Notes: a model not told the origin generated them from the letters alone. DNA of 64,000 nt from Pseudomonas sp. UBA5706 (GCF_002419965.1 NZ_DIHC01000043.1:1-64000), one strand, 5' to 3'; shown: positions 1 to 9,221, counted from the stretch's first letter. Program-made: numbers and translations.

Positions 1-127
1 ACACATCCAGAGGGGCGTCAACACCTAATTTTAATTTTCGATGGAAAACTTAAAACTTCAGGGAATTCAAACGGTTCCTTCTGTTTATATAGACAGTCGA
101 CAAGCACCTTCCATATAGCGAAGGCGG

Positions 128-1348
128 CTATATCACCCCGGTCTCGCGAAGCGTCATGACGGCCTGTTCAGACAGCCCCAAGACACCCGACAACACCTCC
201 AACGTATGCTCACCCAGCAGAGGGGGTGCTCGTCGATATTCAACGGGCGTCTCTGACAACCGTATCGGGCTTGCAACCTGCGGCACCGTCCCTCCCAACG
301 CGTGCGGCAAATCGAGCCTGAGCCCACGCGCCTGCACCTGAGGATCTGCAAACACCTGCGCCACATCATTGATCGGGCCGCAGGGAACGCCAGCACGCTC
401 CAACGCTGAAACCCATTCGGCTGTGGTTTTAAACACAGTGGCCTGCCGGATGAGCGGGATCAGCTCCACCCGATATGCTACACGTTGCTTATTGGTAGCA
501 AAACGCGGGTCGTCCGCCCACTGAGGTTGTCCCGCAACTTCCGCGAACTTGCGGAACTGACTGTCATTGCCCACGGTGAGGATGAAGTCACCGTCGGCTG
601 TAGGAAAGTCCTGGTACGGCACGATGTTGGGATGAGCGTTACCCAATCGCCGCGGCGGCGTTCCGGTCGTCAGATAGTTCATCGCCTGGTTTGCCAGGCA
701 GGCAACCTGCACGTCGAGCAACGCCATATCGATGTGCTGGCCATCACCCCCCTGATCACGATGGGCCAGGGCCGCCAAAATTGCAGACGTCGAGTACAGT
801 CCGGTCAGAATGTCGGTCAGCGCTACACCTACCTTCACCGGTCCGGCACCGTCCTCACCTTCAGGGCGCCCGGTCAGGCTCATTAGCCCGCCAAGTGCTT
901 GAATCATGAAGTCATAACCCGCGCGCCTCGCATAGGGGCCGGTTTGACCGAAGCCGGTGATAGAGCAGTAGATCAGTCTCGGATTCTCGGCATGCAACGA
1001 CTCGTAATCCAGACCATAGGCTTTAAGCCCACCGACCTTGAAGTTTTCGATCACGATATCGGACTTCGCTGCCAGCTCGCGCACCAGCTTCTGACCTTCG
1101 GCACGCGTAAAGTCGATGGTGACCGACTGCTTGTTGCGATTCGCAGACAGGTAATAGGCGGCTTCAGAGGTATTCTCGCCGCGAGGGTCCCTCAGGAAAG
1201 GAGGCCCCCAAGCACGGGTGTCGTCGCCATTGCCTGGGCGCTCAATCTTGATCACGTCGGCACCAAGGTCCGCGAGAATCTGCCCGGCCCATGGCCCGGC
1301 CAGCACTCGAGAGAGGTCCAGCACACGCAAATGCGATAACGCGCCCAT
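128..1348 (-). CDS. gcoT: Succinyl-CoA:glutarate CoA-transferase (CaiB/BaiF family, class III)
   Basis: A class III CoA-transferase of 406 residues that probably activates glutarate to glutaryl-CoA for the dehydrogenase encoded just upstream. The N-terminus (LRVLDLSRVLAGPWAGQ) and the IKIERPGNGDDTR segment are typical of the CaiB/BaiF family. The family's catalytic aspartate is expected at D179, in the VALTDILTG motif. I chose the ATG at 1348 because AAGGAG lies just ahead of it; an in-frame start further upstream would run into gcdH. It begins 10 bases after the gcdH stop, so the two are almost certainly one operon. Glutarate specificity is inferred from the gcdH pairing, as in P. putida; the family alone would allow other dicarboxylates. 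Confidence 0.85.
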   Translation of the reverse strand: MGALSHLRVLDLSRVLAGPWAGQILADLGADVIKIERPGNGDDTRAWGPPFLRDPRGENTSEAAYYLSANRNKQSVTIDFTRAEGQKLVRELAAKSDIVIENFKVGGLKAYGLDYESLHAENPRLIYCSITGFGQTGPYARRAGYDFMIQALGGLMSLTGRPEGEDGAGPVKVGVALTDILTGLYSTSAILAALAHRDQGGDGQHIDMALLDVQVACLANQAMNYLTTGTPPRRLGNAHPNIVPYQDFPTADGDFILTVGNDSQFRKFAEVAGQPQWADDPRFATNKQRVAYRVELIPLIRQATVFKTTAEWVSALERAGVPCGPINDVAQVFADPQVQARGLRLDLPHALGGTVPQVASPIRLSETPVEYRRAPPLLGEHTLEVLSGVLGLSEQAVMTLRETGVI

Positions 1349-1358
1349 GACCAGCTCC

Positions 1359-2540
1359 TTAATAGAAAGCCTGGATGCCGGTCTGCGCACGCCCGAGGAT
1401 CAATGCATGTACGTCGTGGGTCCCTTCATAGGTATTCACCACTTCCAGGTTGACCAGATGACGGGCAATTCCGAACTCGTCGGAGATGCCGTTGCCGCCG
1501 AGCATGTCCCGGGCCATCCGCGCAATGTCCAGGGACTTGCCGCAGGAATTGCGCTTCATAATCGAAGTGATTTCCACGGCGGCCGTGCCTTCATCCTTCA
1601 TGCGCCCAAGACGCAAGCAGCCTTGCAGCGCGAGCGTGATTTCAGCTTGCATGTCGGCAAGCTTCTTCTGAATCAGCTGATTGGCTGCTAACGGACGACC
1701 GAACTGCTGACGATCCAGCGTGTACTGACGCGCGGTGTGCCAGCAGAACTCCGCAGCACCCAGCGCTCCCCAGGAGATGCCGTAGCGTGCGGAGTTCAGG
1801 CAGGTAAAGGGGCCTTTAAGACCGCGCACATCGGGGAAGATGTTCTCTTCAGGCACGAATACGTTGTCCATCACGATCTCACCGGTTATCGACGCACGCA
1901 AACCAACCTTGCCGTGAATCGCAGGAGCACTCAGACCCTGCCAGCCTTTCTCCAGCACGAAGCCGCGGATATCACCTGCATCGTCTTTACCCCAGACGAC
2001 GAATACGTCAGCAATAGGACTGTTGGTGATCCACATTTTGCTTCCGGTCAGGCGATACCCGCCGTCGACTTTCCTGGCGCGGGTGATCATGGCGCCCGGA
2101 TCGGAGCCGTGGTTAGGCTCGGTAAGACCGAAGCAGCCGATCCATTCGCCAGATGCCAGCTTGGGCAGATACTTCTGTTTCTGCGCCTCGGTACCAAATT
2201 CGTTGATCGGCACCATCACCAGCGAAGACTGCACACTCATCATCGAGCGGTAGCCAGAGTCGATACGCTCGACTTCACGGGCGATCAGGCCGTAACACAC
2301 GTAGTTCAGGCCGCTGCCGCCGTATTGCTCCGGGATGGTCGCGCCCAGCAGGCCGACTTCACCCATCTCACGGAAAATCGCCGGATCGGTGTGCTCATGA
2401 CGGAACGCTTCCAGGACGCGGGGCGCGAGTTTGTCCTGGGCGAACTGCTCGGCGCTATCACGAACCATGCGCTCCTCTTCGGTGAGCTGCTGATCCAGTA
2501 GCAGTGGATCGATCCAGTTAAAGCTTGCCTTGGGACCCAT
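1359..2540 (-). CDS. gcdH: Glutaryl-CoA dehydrogenase
   Basis: FAD-dependent acyl-CoA dehydrogenase of 393 residues that oxidises and decarboxylates glutaryl-CoA to crotonyl-CoA in lysine, hydroxylysine and tryptophan breakdown. The FNWIDPLLLDQQLTEEER N-terminus, CFGLTEPNHGSDP flavin/substrate loop, and C-terminal NTYEGTHDVH motif with the catalytic glutamate (E372) are all present, and the length is normal. The start has a clear ribosome binding site, GAGGAGA. It is first in an operon with gcoT and divergent from a LysR gene, with a palindromic operator candidate between them. Confidence 0.95.
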   Translation of the reverse strand: MGPKASFNWIDPLLLDQQLTEEERMVRDSAEQFAQDKLAPRVLEAFRHEHTDPAIFREMGEVGLLGATIPEQYGGSGLNYVCYGLIAREVERIDSGYRSMMSVQSSLVMVPINEFGTEAQKQKYLPKLASGEWIGCFGLTEPNHGSDPGAMITRARKVDGGYRLTGSKMWITNSPIADVFVVWGKDDAGDIRGFVLEKGWQGLSAPAIHGKVGLRASITGEIVMDNVFVPEENIFPDVRGLKGPFTCLNSARYGISWGALGAAEFCWHTARQYTLDRQQFGRPLAANQLIQKKLADMQAEITLALQGCLRLGRMKDEGTAAVEITSIMKRNSCGKSLDIARMARDMLGGNGISDEFGIARHLVNLEVVNTYEGTHDVHALILGRAQTGIQAFY

Positions 2541-2637
2541 GATCTTCTCCTCGCGAAATGGTATCCCGGACCAAGCCAGGAAAGTCGTGGACTGATCCTA
2601 GGCGTGGCTGGGCAACAGGACAAACGAGGATTTCGCA

Positions 2638-2650
2638 TAGCATTGTGCTA
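2638..2650. promoter_or_regulatory. Palindromic operator candidate between gcdH and the LysR gene
   Basis: TAGCATTGTGCTA is a perfect dyad (TAGCA, 3-base spacer, TGCTA) in the 157-base divergent intergenic region. The form fits the T-N11-A binding sites of LysR regulators and the position fits control of both genes. Binding is inferred, not shown. Confidence 0.5.
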
Positions 2651-2712
2651 ATTTCTCACTCCGAAACAGGAGACTGGCCCGTATTAATGGCTGACGAGTG
2701 AGGTTCATGTAC

Positions 2713-3609
2713 ATGCGCCGCAAGATTCCGAGCACCGCCGCATTGGTTAGCTTCGAGGCGGCTGCCCGTCACGAAAGTTTTACCAAGGCTGCCGAAGAAC
2801 TCTCGCTCACCCAGAGCGCAATCTGCCGACAGATTGGCAGCCTTGAGGAGTTCCTCAACGTCGAACTTTTCCGACGCTCGCGCCGGGGAGTGAAATTGAC
2901 CGAGGCCGGGCTTTCCTACAGTCGCCGCGTTGCCACACAGCTCGACGCTGTGGAGCGGGACACACTGTCGGTGATGGGCCATCAGGGCGCAAACGTGATT
3001 GAGCTCGCCGTGGTTCCAACCTTTGGCACCCAGTGGCTATTGCCTCGCTTGAAAGACTTTCAGCAGCTAAACCCTGGCGTGACCATCAACCTGACTAACC
3101 GCACGCGGCCTTTCCTGTTTGCAGATACCGAGTTCGACGCCGCCATCTACTTTGGAGATGCCGATTGGTCAGGTACGCAGTCCCATCGATTGATGAGCGA
3201 AAACCCCATGCCGGTTTGCAGTCCCGTTTTGCTGGGCGATAAGGACCATTTGAGCGCTCGCGAATTGTCCGAAATGCCCTTGTTGCAGCAAACGACAAGA
3301 CCCTACGCATGGCGTCAATGGTTCAGCGCAATGGACATGAGCGTTGCGCGCGACATGACTGGTCCGCGATATGAATTATTTTCCATGCTCTCCCAAGCGG
3401 CCATGCACGACATGGGCGTAGCGTTGATCCCGCCCTTTTTGATACAGCGCGAACTCGCCGAAAGGCGTCTGATCGTGGCTAATTCCCAGGCGCTATCGAG
3501 CGTGAAAGCCTACTACCTGATGATTCCTGAACGAAAAGTAGAGTCGGCGTCCTTGAAAGCCTTTCGAGACTGGCTTGTACAGCAGGCTGAGAGCTATGCC
3601 CTGCCGTGA
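2713..3609 (+). CDS. gcdR: LysR-family regulator, probably of glutarate catabolism (GcdR-like)
   Basis: Transcription factor of 298 residues, GcvA/GcdR type. The N-terminal winged helix-turn-helix is recognisable (AALVSFEAAARHESFTKAAE, then SLTQSAICRQI), followed by a type 2 periplasmic-binding-like effector domain from about residue 90. Three in-frame starts lie close together (GTG 2698, ATG 2707, ATG 2713). I prefer 2713 because GTGAGG sits nine bases upstream, while the others lack a properly spaced site. Divergence from gcdH-gcoT suggests it controls them in response to glutarate or a CoA derivative. The symbol follows the P. putida naming and is an inference from context. Confidence 0.8.
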   Translation: MRRKIPSTAALVSFEAAARHESFTKAAEELSLTQSAICRQIGSLEEFLNVELFRRSRRGVKLTEAGLSYSRRVATQLDAVERDTLSVMGHQGANVIELAVVPTFGTQWLLPRLKDFQQLNPGVTINLTNRTRPFLFADTEFDAAIYFGDADWSGTQSHRLMSENPMPVCSPVLLGDKDHLSARELSEMPLLQQTTRPYAWRQWFSAMDMSVARDMTGPRYELFSMLSQAAMHDMGVALIPPFLIQRELAERRLIVANSQALSSVKAYYLMIPERKVESASLKAFRDWLVQQAESYALP

Positions 3610-4046
3610 TCTACGGAATGTCAGTGCAACACCCGATCGTGTAGTTATATATTTATTTTGACTACATATATCCAGATATGTCGCATTTAAGCAACACACC
3701 TGTTGTTAATCAAAAACAGGCTAAAGGCTGCGCGCACCGTGGCTTTCAGCATGATTGACCTCTGGACTTACGCTGAACAGCAAAAAAACTGAAAACTTAT
3801 AAAATATCGATGAACGCCTTTAACCATAAGGCTCTCAGCGAATTGTTGCGTCAAACGGTCACAGGGTGACTTGTAGTTAATTACACGTCGCGTTACAGAA
3901 TTCCTTGAAGCCCCCCTATTCCGCCTGCAAAATGCCGCGCCCCTGCCTTTTCTGGTGGGGACGTGGTGATCGCTGCCCCAGACGTACCATCCGCAGTGCG
4001 CTGGCCTACTTTTTAAAGATAAGAAGATCACGCAGGAGATTTTGAC
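3610..4046. other. Intergenic region upstream of pntAA
   Basis: No convincing gene in 437 bases. It presumably carries the pnt promoter. An imperfect dyad, GTAGT (3641-3645) with ACTAC (3661-3665), flanks an AT-rich stretch, and a small CCTGTT/AACAGG hairpin lies near 3701-3721. Neither can be assigned to a regulator. A good ribosome binding site (CAGGAGAT) precedes pntAA. Confidence 0.4.
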
Positions 4047-5168
4047 GTGCACATTGGTGTCCCTCTAGAAACCCAGTCCGGTGAAACTCGGGTTGCTGCA
4101 ACTCCGGAAACCATCAAGAAACTCATTGGCCAAGGTCATAAGGTCACCGTCCAGACAGGCGCCGGCATTAGCGCGAGTGTCACGGACAGTGCCTATGAAG
4201 CAGCAGGTGCTTCGATCGGCAGCGCCGCCGACGCCTTCAGCGCCGAGCTGATCCTAAAGGTCGTCGCACCCAGTGACAGCGAGTTGGCTCTGCTCAAGAG
4301 CGGGACCGTTGTCATCGGGATGCTCAACCCGTTCAACAACGAGATCATCGCCAAGATGGCCGAGCGGGGCATCACCGCGTTCGCCCTCGAAGCAGCTCCG
4401 CGGACTTCCCGCGCGCAAAGTCTCGATGTGCTTTCTTCGCAAGCCAACATTGCCGGTTACAAATCGGTATTGCTGGCCGCGCATCACTATCCGCGCTTCA
4501 TGCCGATGCTGATGACCGCCGCCGGTACGGTGAAGGCTGCACGGGTGCTGATCCTCGGGGCGGGCGTTGCCGGCCTGCAGGCCATCGCCACGGCCAAGCG
4601 CCTTGGTGCAGTGATCGAGGCGTCCGATGTACGCCCTGCAGTGAAGGAACAGATCGAGTCGCTGGGCGCCAAGTTCGTCGACGTGCCTTACGAGACTGAC
4701 GAAGAGCGCGAAGCAGCTGTCGGCGTCGGCGGTTATGCGCGCCCGATGCCCGCCAGCTGGATGCAGCGTCAGGCGGTCGCGGTCCACGAGCGTGCCAAAC
4801 AAGCTGACATCGTAATCACCACCGCGTTGATTCCCGGCCGTAAAGCGCCCGTGCTATTGAGCGCTGAAACCGTCTCGCAAATGAAACCGGGCTCGGTGGT
4901 CATCGACCTCGCGGCGGCACAGGGCGGCAACTGCCCGCTGACCGTGGCCGATCAAGTGGTTATCGAGCATGGCGTGACCATTGTCGGCCATACCAACCTA
5001 CCCGCTATGGTGGCTGCCGACGCATCGGCGCTGTATGCACGCAACCTGCTGGACTTCATGAAGCTGATCTTCACCAAGGAAGGCCAGTTCGAGATCAACC
5101 TCGAAGACGACATCGTCGCCGCGTGCCTGATGTGCCGCGACGGCCAGACAGTCCGCAAGAACGGCTGA
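4047..5168 (+). CDS. pntAA: NAD(P) transhydrogenase alpha subunit, part 1 (NAD-binding domain I)
   Basis: Soluble domain I of the proton-pumping transhydrogenase, 373 residues, binding NAD(H) on the cytoplasmic side. The start is GTG with CAGGAGAT ahead. The N-terminus IGVPLETQSGETRVA, the RAQSLDVLSSQA loop and the Rossmann motif GAGVAGLQAI are diagnostic. The alpha subunit is split in two genes here, as in Rhodospirillum and other Pseudomonas, rather than fused as in E. coli. It leads the three-gene operon pntAA-pntAB-pntB, which exchanges reducing equivalents between NADH and NADP at the expense of the proton gradient. Confidence 0.95.
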   Translation: MHIGVPLETQSGETRVAATPETIKKLIGQGHKVTVQTGAGISASVTDSAYEAAGASIGSAADAFSAELILKVVAPSDSELALLKSGTVVIGMLNPFNNEIIAKMAERGITAFALEAAPRTSRAQSLDVLSSQANIAGYKSVLLAAHHYPRFMPMLMTAAGTVKAARVLILGAGVAGLQAIATAKRLGAVIEASDVRPAVKEQIESLGAKFVDVPYETDEEREAAVGVGGYARPMPASWMQRQAVAVHERAKQADIVITTALIPGRKAPVLLSAETVSQMKPGSVVIDLAAAQGGNCPLTVADQVVIEHGVTIVGHTNLPAMVAADASALYARNLLDFMKLIFTKEGQFEINLEDDIVAACLMCRDGQTVRKNG

Positions 5169-5178
5169 GGATAAAACA

Positions 5179-5502
5179 ATGGAAGACATGCTGATTTCTC
5201 ACGGCGTCTACAACCTGATCATCTTCGTGCTGGCGATTTACGTCGGCTACCACGTGGTCTGGAACGTTACTCCTGCGCTGCACACACCGCTGATGGCCGT
5301 GACCAACGCCATCTCGGCCATCGTTATTGTCGGCGCCATGCTAGCTGCCGCACTGACCGTGACTCCACTGGGCAAAACCATGGGCACCCTGGCCGTGGCA
5401 CTGGCGGCAGTCAACGTGTTCGGGGGCTTCCTTGTCACCCGTCGCATGTTGGAAATGTTCAAGAAAAAGGCTCCGAAAGCCAAAGCTGAGGATGCCAAGT
5501 AA
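5179..5502 (+). CDS. pntAB: NAD(P) transhydrogenase alpha subunit, part 2 (membrane domain)
   Basis: Small membrane subunit of 107 residues, contributing part of the proton channel (domain II). About three hydrophobic segments are visible, ending in the lysine-rich tail KKKAPKAKAEDAK. It starts 10 bases after pntAA with GAGGATAA upstream, and its stop codon overlaps the pntB start by one base, so translation is likely coupled. Confidence 0.93.
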   Translation: MEDMLISHGVYNLIIFVLAIYVGYHVVWNVTPALHTPLMAVTNAISAIVIVGAMLAAALTVTPLGKTMGTLAVALAAVNVFGGFLVTRRMLEMFKKKAPKAKAEDAK

Positions 5503-6947
5503 TGAGCATGAATCTCGTCACTCTGTTGTACCTCGTCTCGGCGATCTGCTTCATCCAGGCACTCAAAGGCCTGTCGCATCCGACAACGTCCCGTCGAGGC
5601 AACCTGTTCGGTATGCTCGGCATGGGCCTGGCTGTGCTGACCACCATCGGCCTGGTGTTCAAGCTGGCGGCGCTATCCACCGACGGCGCCAGCGCGGGCA
5701 TCGGCTACATCATCGTGGGCCTGCTGGTCGGCGGCACAGCCGGTTCGATCATGGCCAAGCGCGTGGAAATGACCAAGATGCCGGAACTGGTCGCATTTAT
5801 GCATAGCATGATCGGTCTGGCCGCAGTGTTCATCGCCATTGCCGCAGTGGTCGAGCCTCAGTCACTGGGCATCGTTCAGCACCTGGGCGATTCGATCCCG
5901 ACCGGTAACCGTCTGGAGCTGTTTCTGGGTGCTGCGATCGGCGCGATCACCTTCTCAGGCTCGGTCATCGCTTTCGGCAAACTGTCTGGAAAGTACAAAT
6001 TCCGTCTGTTTCAGGGCGCTCCCGTACAGTTCGCCGGACAGCACAAGCTCAACCTGATCCTGGGTCTGGCGACGCTGTTCTTCGGCGCAACTTTCATGCT
6101 CACCGGCAGCCTGTTCGCGTTCAGCGTCATGCTGATCCTGGCGTTCGTCATCGGCGTACTGCTGATCATCCCTATTGGCGGCGCTGATATGCCGGTCGTG
6201 GTATCGATGCTCAACAGTTATTCGGGGTGGGCGGCAGCCGGTATCGGCTTTTCGCTCAACAACTCGATGCTGATCATCGCAGGCTCCCTGGTGGGTTCGT
6301 CTGGTGCGATCCTCTCCTACATCATGTGCAAGGCCATGAACCGCTCGTTCTTCAACGTGATCGGCGGCGGTTTCGGCAGCGCGCCAGATGTGGACGCAAC
6401 CGGCGGCGCTAAAGAAGCTCGTCCCGTGAAGTCCGGCTCGGCCGATGATGCGACCTTCCTCTTGACCAACGCCGACACCGTGATCATCGTTCCGGGCTAC
6501 GGCCTTGCAGTCGCGCGGGCGCAGCATGCGCTTAAAGAGTTGACCGAGAAGCTGACCCACGCCGGTGTGACCGTGAAGTATGCGATCCATCCGGTTGCCG
6601 GCCGGATGCCTGGCCATATGAACGTTCTACTGGCCGAGGCGGAGGTGCCTTACGACCAGGTGTTCGAGATGGAAGACATCAACTCCGAGTTCGGCCAGGC
6701 CGATGTAGTGCTGGTGCTCGGCGCCAATGACGTGGTCAACCCGGCGGCGAAGAACGATCCGAAGTCGCCCATCGCTGGCATGCCGATCCTCGAGGCCTTC
6801 AAGGCCAAGACTATCATCGTCAACAAGCGCTCAATGGCCAGTGGTTACGCTGGCCTGGACAACGAGTTGTTCTACCTGGACAAGACCATGATGGTGTTCG
6901 GCGACGCCAAGAAAGTCATCGAAGACATGGTTAAAGCGGTGGACTGA
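5502..6947 (+). CDS. pntB: NAD(P) transhydrogenase beta subunit
   Basis: Beta subunit, 481 residues: about eight or nine transmembrane helices (domain II) followed by the NADP(H)-binding domain III from about residue 300. Domain III shows IIVPGYGLAVARAQHA, the HPVAGRMPGHMNVLLAEA segment and VLVLGANDVVNPAA, the family's NADP-binding fingerprints. The ATG overlaps the pntAB stop (TAATG). A second ATG two codons on is possible. A terminator follows within 20 bases. Confidence 0.95.
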   Translation: MSMNLVTLLYLVSAICFIQALKGLSHPTTSRRGNLFGMLGMGLAVLTTIGLVFKLAALSTDGASAGIGYIIVGLLVGGTAGSIMAKRVEMTKMPELVAFMHSMIGLAAVFIAIAAVVEPQSLGIVQHLGDSIPTGNRLELFLGAAIGAITFSGSVIAFGKLSGKYKFRLFQGAPVQFAGQHKLNLILGLATLFFGATFMLTGSLFAFSVMLILAFVIGVLLIIPIGGADMPVVVSMLNSYSGWAAAGIGFSLNNSMLIIAGSLVGSSGAILSYIMCKAMNRSFFNVIGGGFGSAPDVDATGGAKEARPVKSGSADDATFLLTNADTVIIVPGYGLAVARAQHALKELTEKLTHAGVTVKYAIHPVAGRMPGHMNVLLAEAEVPYDQVFEMEDINSEFGQADVVLVLGANDVVNPAAKNDPKSPIAGMPILEAFKAKTIIVNKRSMASGYAGLDNELFYLDKTMMVFGDAKKVIEDMVKAVD

Positions 6948-6965
6948 AGACTTTCGTCAGCAGAT

Positions 6966-7004
6966 TAAAAAACCCTCGGCGCGTGTATCGGTCGGGGGTT
7001 TTTA
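6966..7004 (+). terminator. Rho-independent terminator after pntB
   Basis: AAAAAACCCTCGG pairs with CGGGGGTTTTT across a short loop, ending in a T run, about 20 bases beyond the pntB stop codon. It closes the pnt operon. Confidence 0.8.
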
Positions 7005-7134
7005 CTTTTGGGGTAAAAGTGATTTGCCGTGAAACCGTCTAATTAGCGCTCGCGAATGCGACCTTGGTCGCGGGACGAAAAAAATTCAAGCCTCTAAACT
7101 TGGGCGCTTGCATCTTCGTCTCGAGATAAAAAAC

Positions 7135-8628
7135 ATGCACCGTGAACGTATTCGCCTGCCTTCTTTAATGAGCAAGGTAATGAGCGCGGCCGATGCCGCT
7201 ACGCTGATCAAGAACGGCATGACCGTCGGTATGAGCGGGTTCACCCGCGCCGGCGAGGCGAAGGCCGTACCGAGGGCATTGGCAGAGCTTGCGAAGGTCA
7301 CTCCATTGAAGATAAGCCTGATGACCGGCGCCAGCCTGGGCAACGACCTCGACAAGCAGTTGACGGAAGCCGGTGTGTTATCCCGCCGTATGCCGTTTCA
7401 GGTCGACAGCACCCTGCGCAAGGCCATCAATGACGGGTCTGTGATGTTCATCGATCAGCATCTGTCCGATACCGTAGAGCAGTTGCGTAACCATCAGATC
7501 AAGTCGGTAGACATCGCGGTAATCGAATGCGTGGCGATTACTGAAGAAGGGCACCTGGTGCTGAGCACTTCGGTTGGTAACTCGGCGAGCTTTGCGATCC
7601 TTGCCGAAAAAGTGATCGTCGAGATCAACACAGCGCAGTCCCTTGAGCTTGAGGGGTTGCACGACATCTATATTCCAACCTACCGCCCTACGCGTATGCC
7701 CATACCGGTGCTCAGGGCAGACAGCCGAATCGGCGGCCACGCGGTTAAAATCGATCCTGCGAAAATCGTCGGCATCGTATTCAGCGATCAGACCGACTCA
7801 CCTTCAACTGTACTGCCCGCTGATACCGACACACAGGCGATCGCCGGGCATCTGGTGGAGTTTTTCAAAAGCGAGGTGCGCCAGAACCGCCTTACCAACC
7901 ACCTGATGCCCCTGCAGGCAGGCGTCGGTACCATCGCCAATGCAGTAATGATGGGCCTTATCGATTCGCCATTCCATGGCATGGCCATGTATTCCGAAGT
8001 GCTGCAGGATTCCACTTTCGACCTGTTCGAAGCCGGCAAGCTGGATTTTGCCTCGGGTAGCTCGATCACCCTGTCCGAACGCAAGCACGCCGCGGTCTTC
8101 AACAACCTGGAGCAATACAAACCCAGACTGCTACTGCGCCCTCAAGAGATATCCAATCATCCTGAGGTGGTAAGACGCCTGGGCATCATCGGGATCAACA
8201 CAGCGTTGGAATTTGACCTTTATGGCAACGTCAACTCCACCCACGTTTGCGGAACCCGGATGATGAACGGGATTGGAGGCTCTGGAGATTTCGCCAGGAA
8301 CGCGCACCTCGCGATTTTCGTCACCAAATCGATTGCCAAAGGAGGCGCCATCTCCAGCGTCGTGCCCATGGTCAGTCACGTGGATCACACCGAGCACGAT
8401 GTCGATATCCTCGTGACCGAACAGGGACTGGCCGATCTGCGCGGCCTGGCACCCCGCGAGCGCGCCCGCGTGATCATCGACAACTGTGTTCATCCGGCTT
8501 ATCGCGAGGCGTTGAACGACTATTTCAGAAGGGCCTGTGCCTTGGGTGGTCATACGCCTCACGTGCTGCGGGACGCGCTGAGTTGGCACCTTAATCTGGA
8601 GGAAACTGGGCGTATGCTGGCAGTGTGA
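7135..8628 (+). CDS. Acetyl-CoA:succinate CoA-transferase family protein (AarC/Cat1-like)
   Basis: Class I CoA-transferase of 497 residues of the acetyl-CoA hydrolase/transferase family, which moves CoA between succinyl-CoA, acetate and related acids. The N-terminal GMTVGMSGFTRAGEAKAVP segment, the GVGTIANAVMMGL motif, the MYSEVLQD motif with the expected catalytic glutamate, and FASGSSITLS match the AarC/SCACT branch. An upstream TTG at 7108 is in frame, but the ATG at 7135 gives the conserved N-terminus (MHRERIRLP). It is a single gene with its own promoter region behind the pnt terminator. The exact acyl substrate cannot be told from sequence. Confidence 0.85.
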   Translation: MHRERIRLPSLMSKVMSAADAATLIKNGMTVGMSGFTRAGEAKAVPRALAELAKVTPLKISLMTGASLGNDLDKQLTEAGVLSRRMPFQVDSTLRKAINDGSVMFIDQHLSDTVEQLRNHQIKSVDIAVIECVAITEEGHLVLSTSVGNSASFAILAEKVIVEINTAQSLELEGLHDIYIPTYRPTRMPIPVLRADSRIGGHAVKIDPAKIVGIVFSDQTDSPSTVLPADTDTQAIAGHLVEFFKSEVRQNRLTNHLMPLQAGVGTIANAVMMGLIDSPFHGMAMYSEVLQDSTFDLFEAGKLDFASGSSITLSERKHAAVFNNLEQYKPRLLLRPQEISNHPEVVRRLGIIGINTALEFDLYGNVNSTHVCGTRMMNGIGGSGDFARNAHLAIFVTKSIAKGGAISSVVPMVSHVDHTEHDVDILVTEQGLADLRGLAPRERARVIIDNCVHPAYREALNDYFRRACALGGHTPHVLRDALSWHLNLEETGRMLAV

Positions 8629-8707
8629 CAAAACAGTTCGCCGCTGGGGACGGACTTGCGGCTGCACTTTTCAATCGCTGCCGTCATTACCGACGAAAAC
8701 TGTGCTG

Positions 8708-8720
8708 CTGTACCGGTTAA
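8708..8720. promoter_or_regulatory. Operator-like half site, left copy (CTGTACCGGTTAA)
   Basis: CTGTACCGGTTAA is repeated in inverse orientation as TTACCGGTACAG at 8781-8792, a centre-to-centre distance of roughly 73 bases, or about seven helical turns. CTGTACCGGT is ten identical bases in both. Such paired sites upstream of DUF1127 genes suggest a dimeric regulator, perhaps of the MocR/GntR type; that assignment is inference. Confidence 0.4.
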
Positions 8721-8780
8721 ATCAGGCCATGAAAATGCTCTTTTCACCATTTCACCACACAAAACGCACTGAATTGGTGC

Positions 8781-8792
8781 TTACCGGTACAG
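8781..8792. promoter_or_regulatory. Operator-like half site, right copy (TTACCGGTACAG)
   Basis: Inverse repeat of the element at 8708-8720, lying about 155 bases ahead of the DUF1127 start codon. It contains the self-complementary core ACCGGT. Confidence 0.4.
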
Positions 8793-8947
8793 TTGCCCTA
8801 TTTGGGAACAAAACAGTGGGCGCTTACAATTAACTGGAGCAGCGCAATACAAGTGAACTGTGTCTGGAGCGACGCGGGGAACGAGAGGAAGATTGGCACC
8901 AATCAAGTCACTCTCTAATCCCGCCACAAGCGGAAGGAAGAAGCATC

Positions 8948-9163
8948 ATGGAACGCACAGTCAGTTCCGAACTGTTCTACGAAGAAACCGCAAAATCCGC
9001 TAAAGCCTCGTTGCCGCTGCGTATGTTCGCCAATCTGATGCTGTGGCAGCGTCGTCTGTCCAGTCGCCATCAGCTGGCCCGTCTGGATGCTCGTCTGCTG
9101 GCTGATGCCGGTATCAGCGAATCCCAGCGTTACGAAGAGCTGAGCAAGCCGTTCTGGCGCTAA
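8948..9163 (+). CDS. DUF1127 domain protein
   Basis: Small basic protein, 71 residues. The C-terminal half carries the DUF1127 signature (RRLSSRHQLARLDARLLADAGIS). Members of this family in other bacteria have been linked to RNA turnover and phosphate or carbon balance, but the role here is unknown. A strong ribosome binding site (GGAAGGAAG) precedes the ATG and a terminator follows, so it is monocistronic. Confidence 0.85.
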   Translation: MERTVSSELFYEETAKSAKASLPLRMFANLMLWQRRLSSRHQLARLDARLLADAGISESQRYEELSKPFWR

Positions 9164-9221
9164 ATTAGCGTCTGCTGGTTCAGGCCACGCGCCGCTCGCC
9201 AGCAACCCGAATTGTTCAACC

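Larger units (their letters stand above)
8629..8947. other. Intergenic region upstream of the DUF1127 gene
   Basis: No gene seen in 319 bases. It holds the inverted operator pair listed separately (8708-8720 and 8781-8792) and a TTTCACCA direct repeat near 8741-8756. The DUF1127 promoter must lie here. Confidence 0.45.

Noticed and set aside
1737..2501. A 254-codon plus-strand frame opposite gcdH
   Set aside because: Antisense shadow of a well-conserved gene, without a ribosome binding site or domain.
5955..6617. A 220-codon minus-strand frame opposite pntB
   Set aside because: Antisense shadow rich in His, Arg and Asp, typical of reverse-strand reading of GC-rich DNA.
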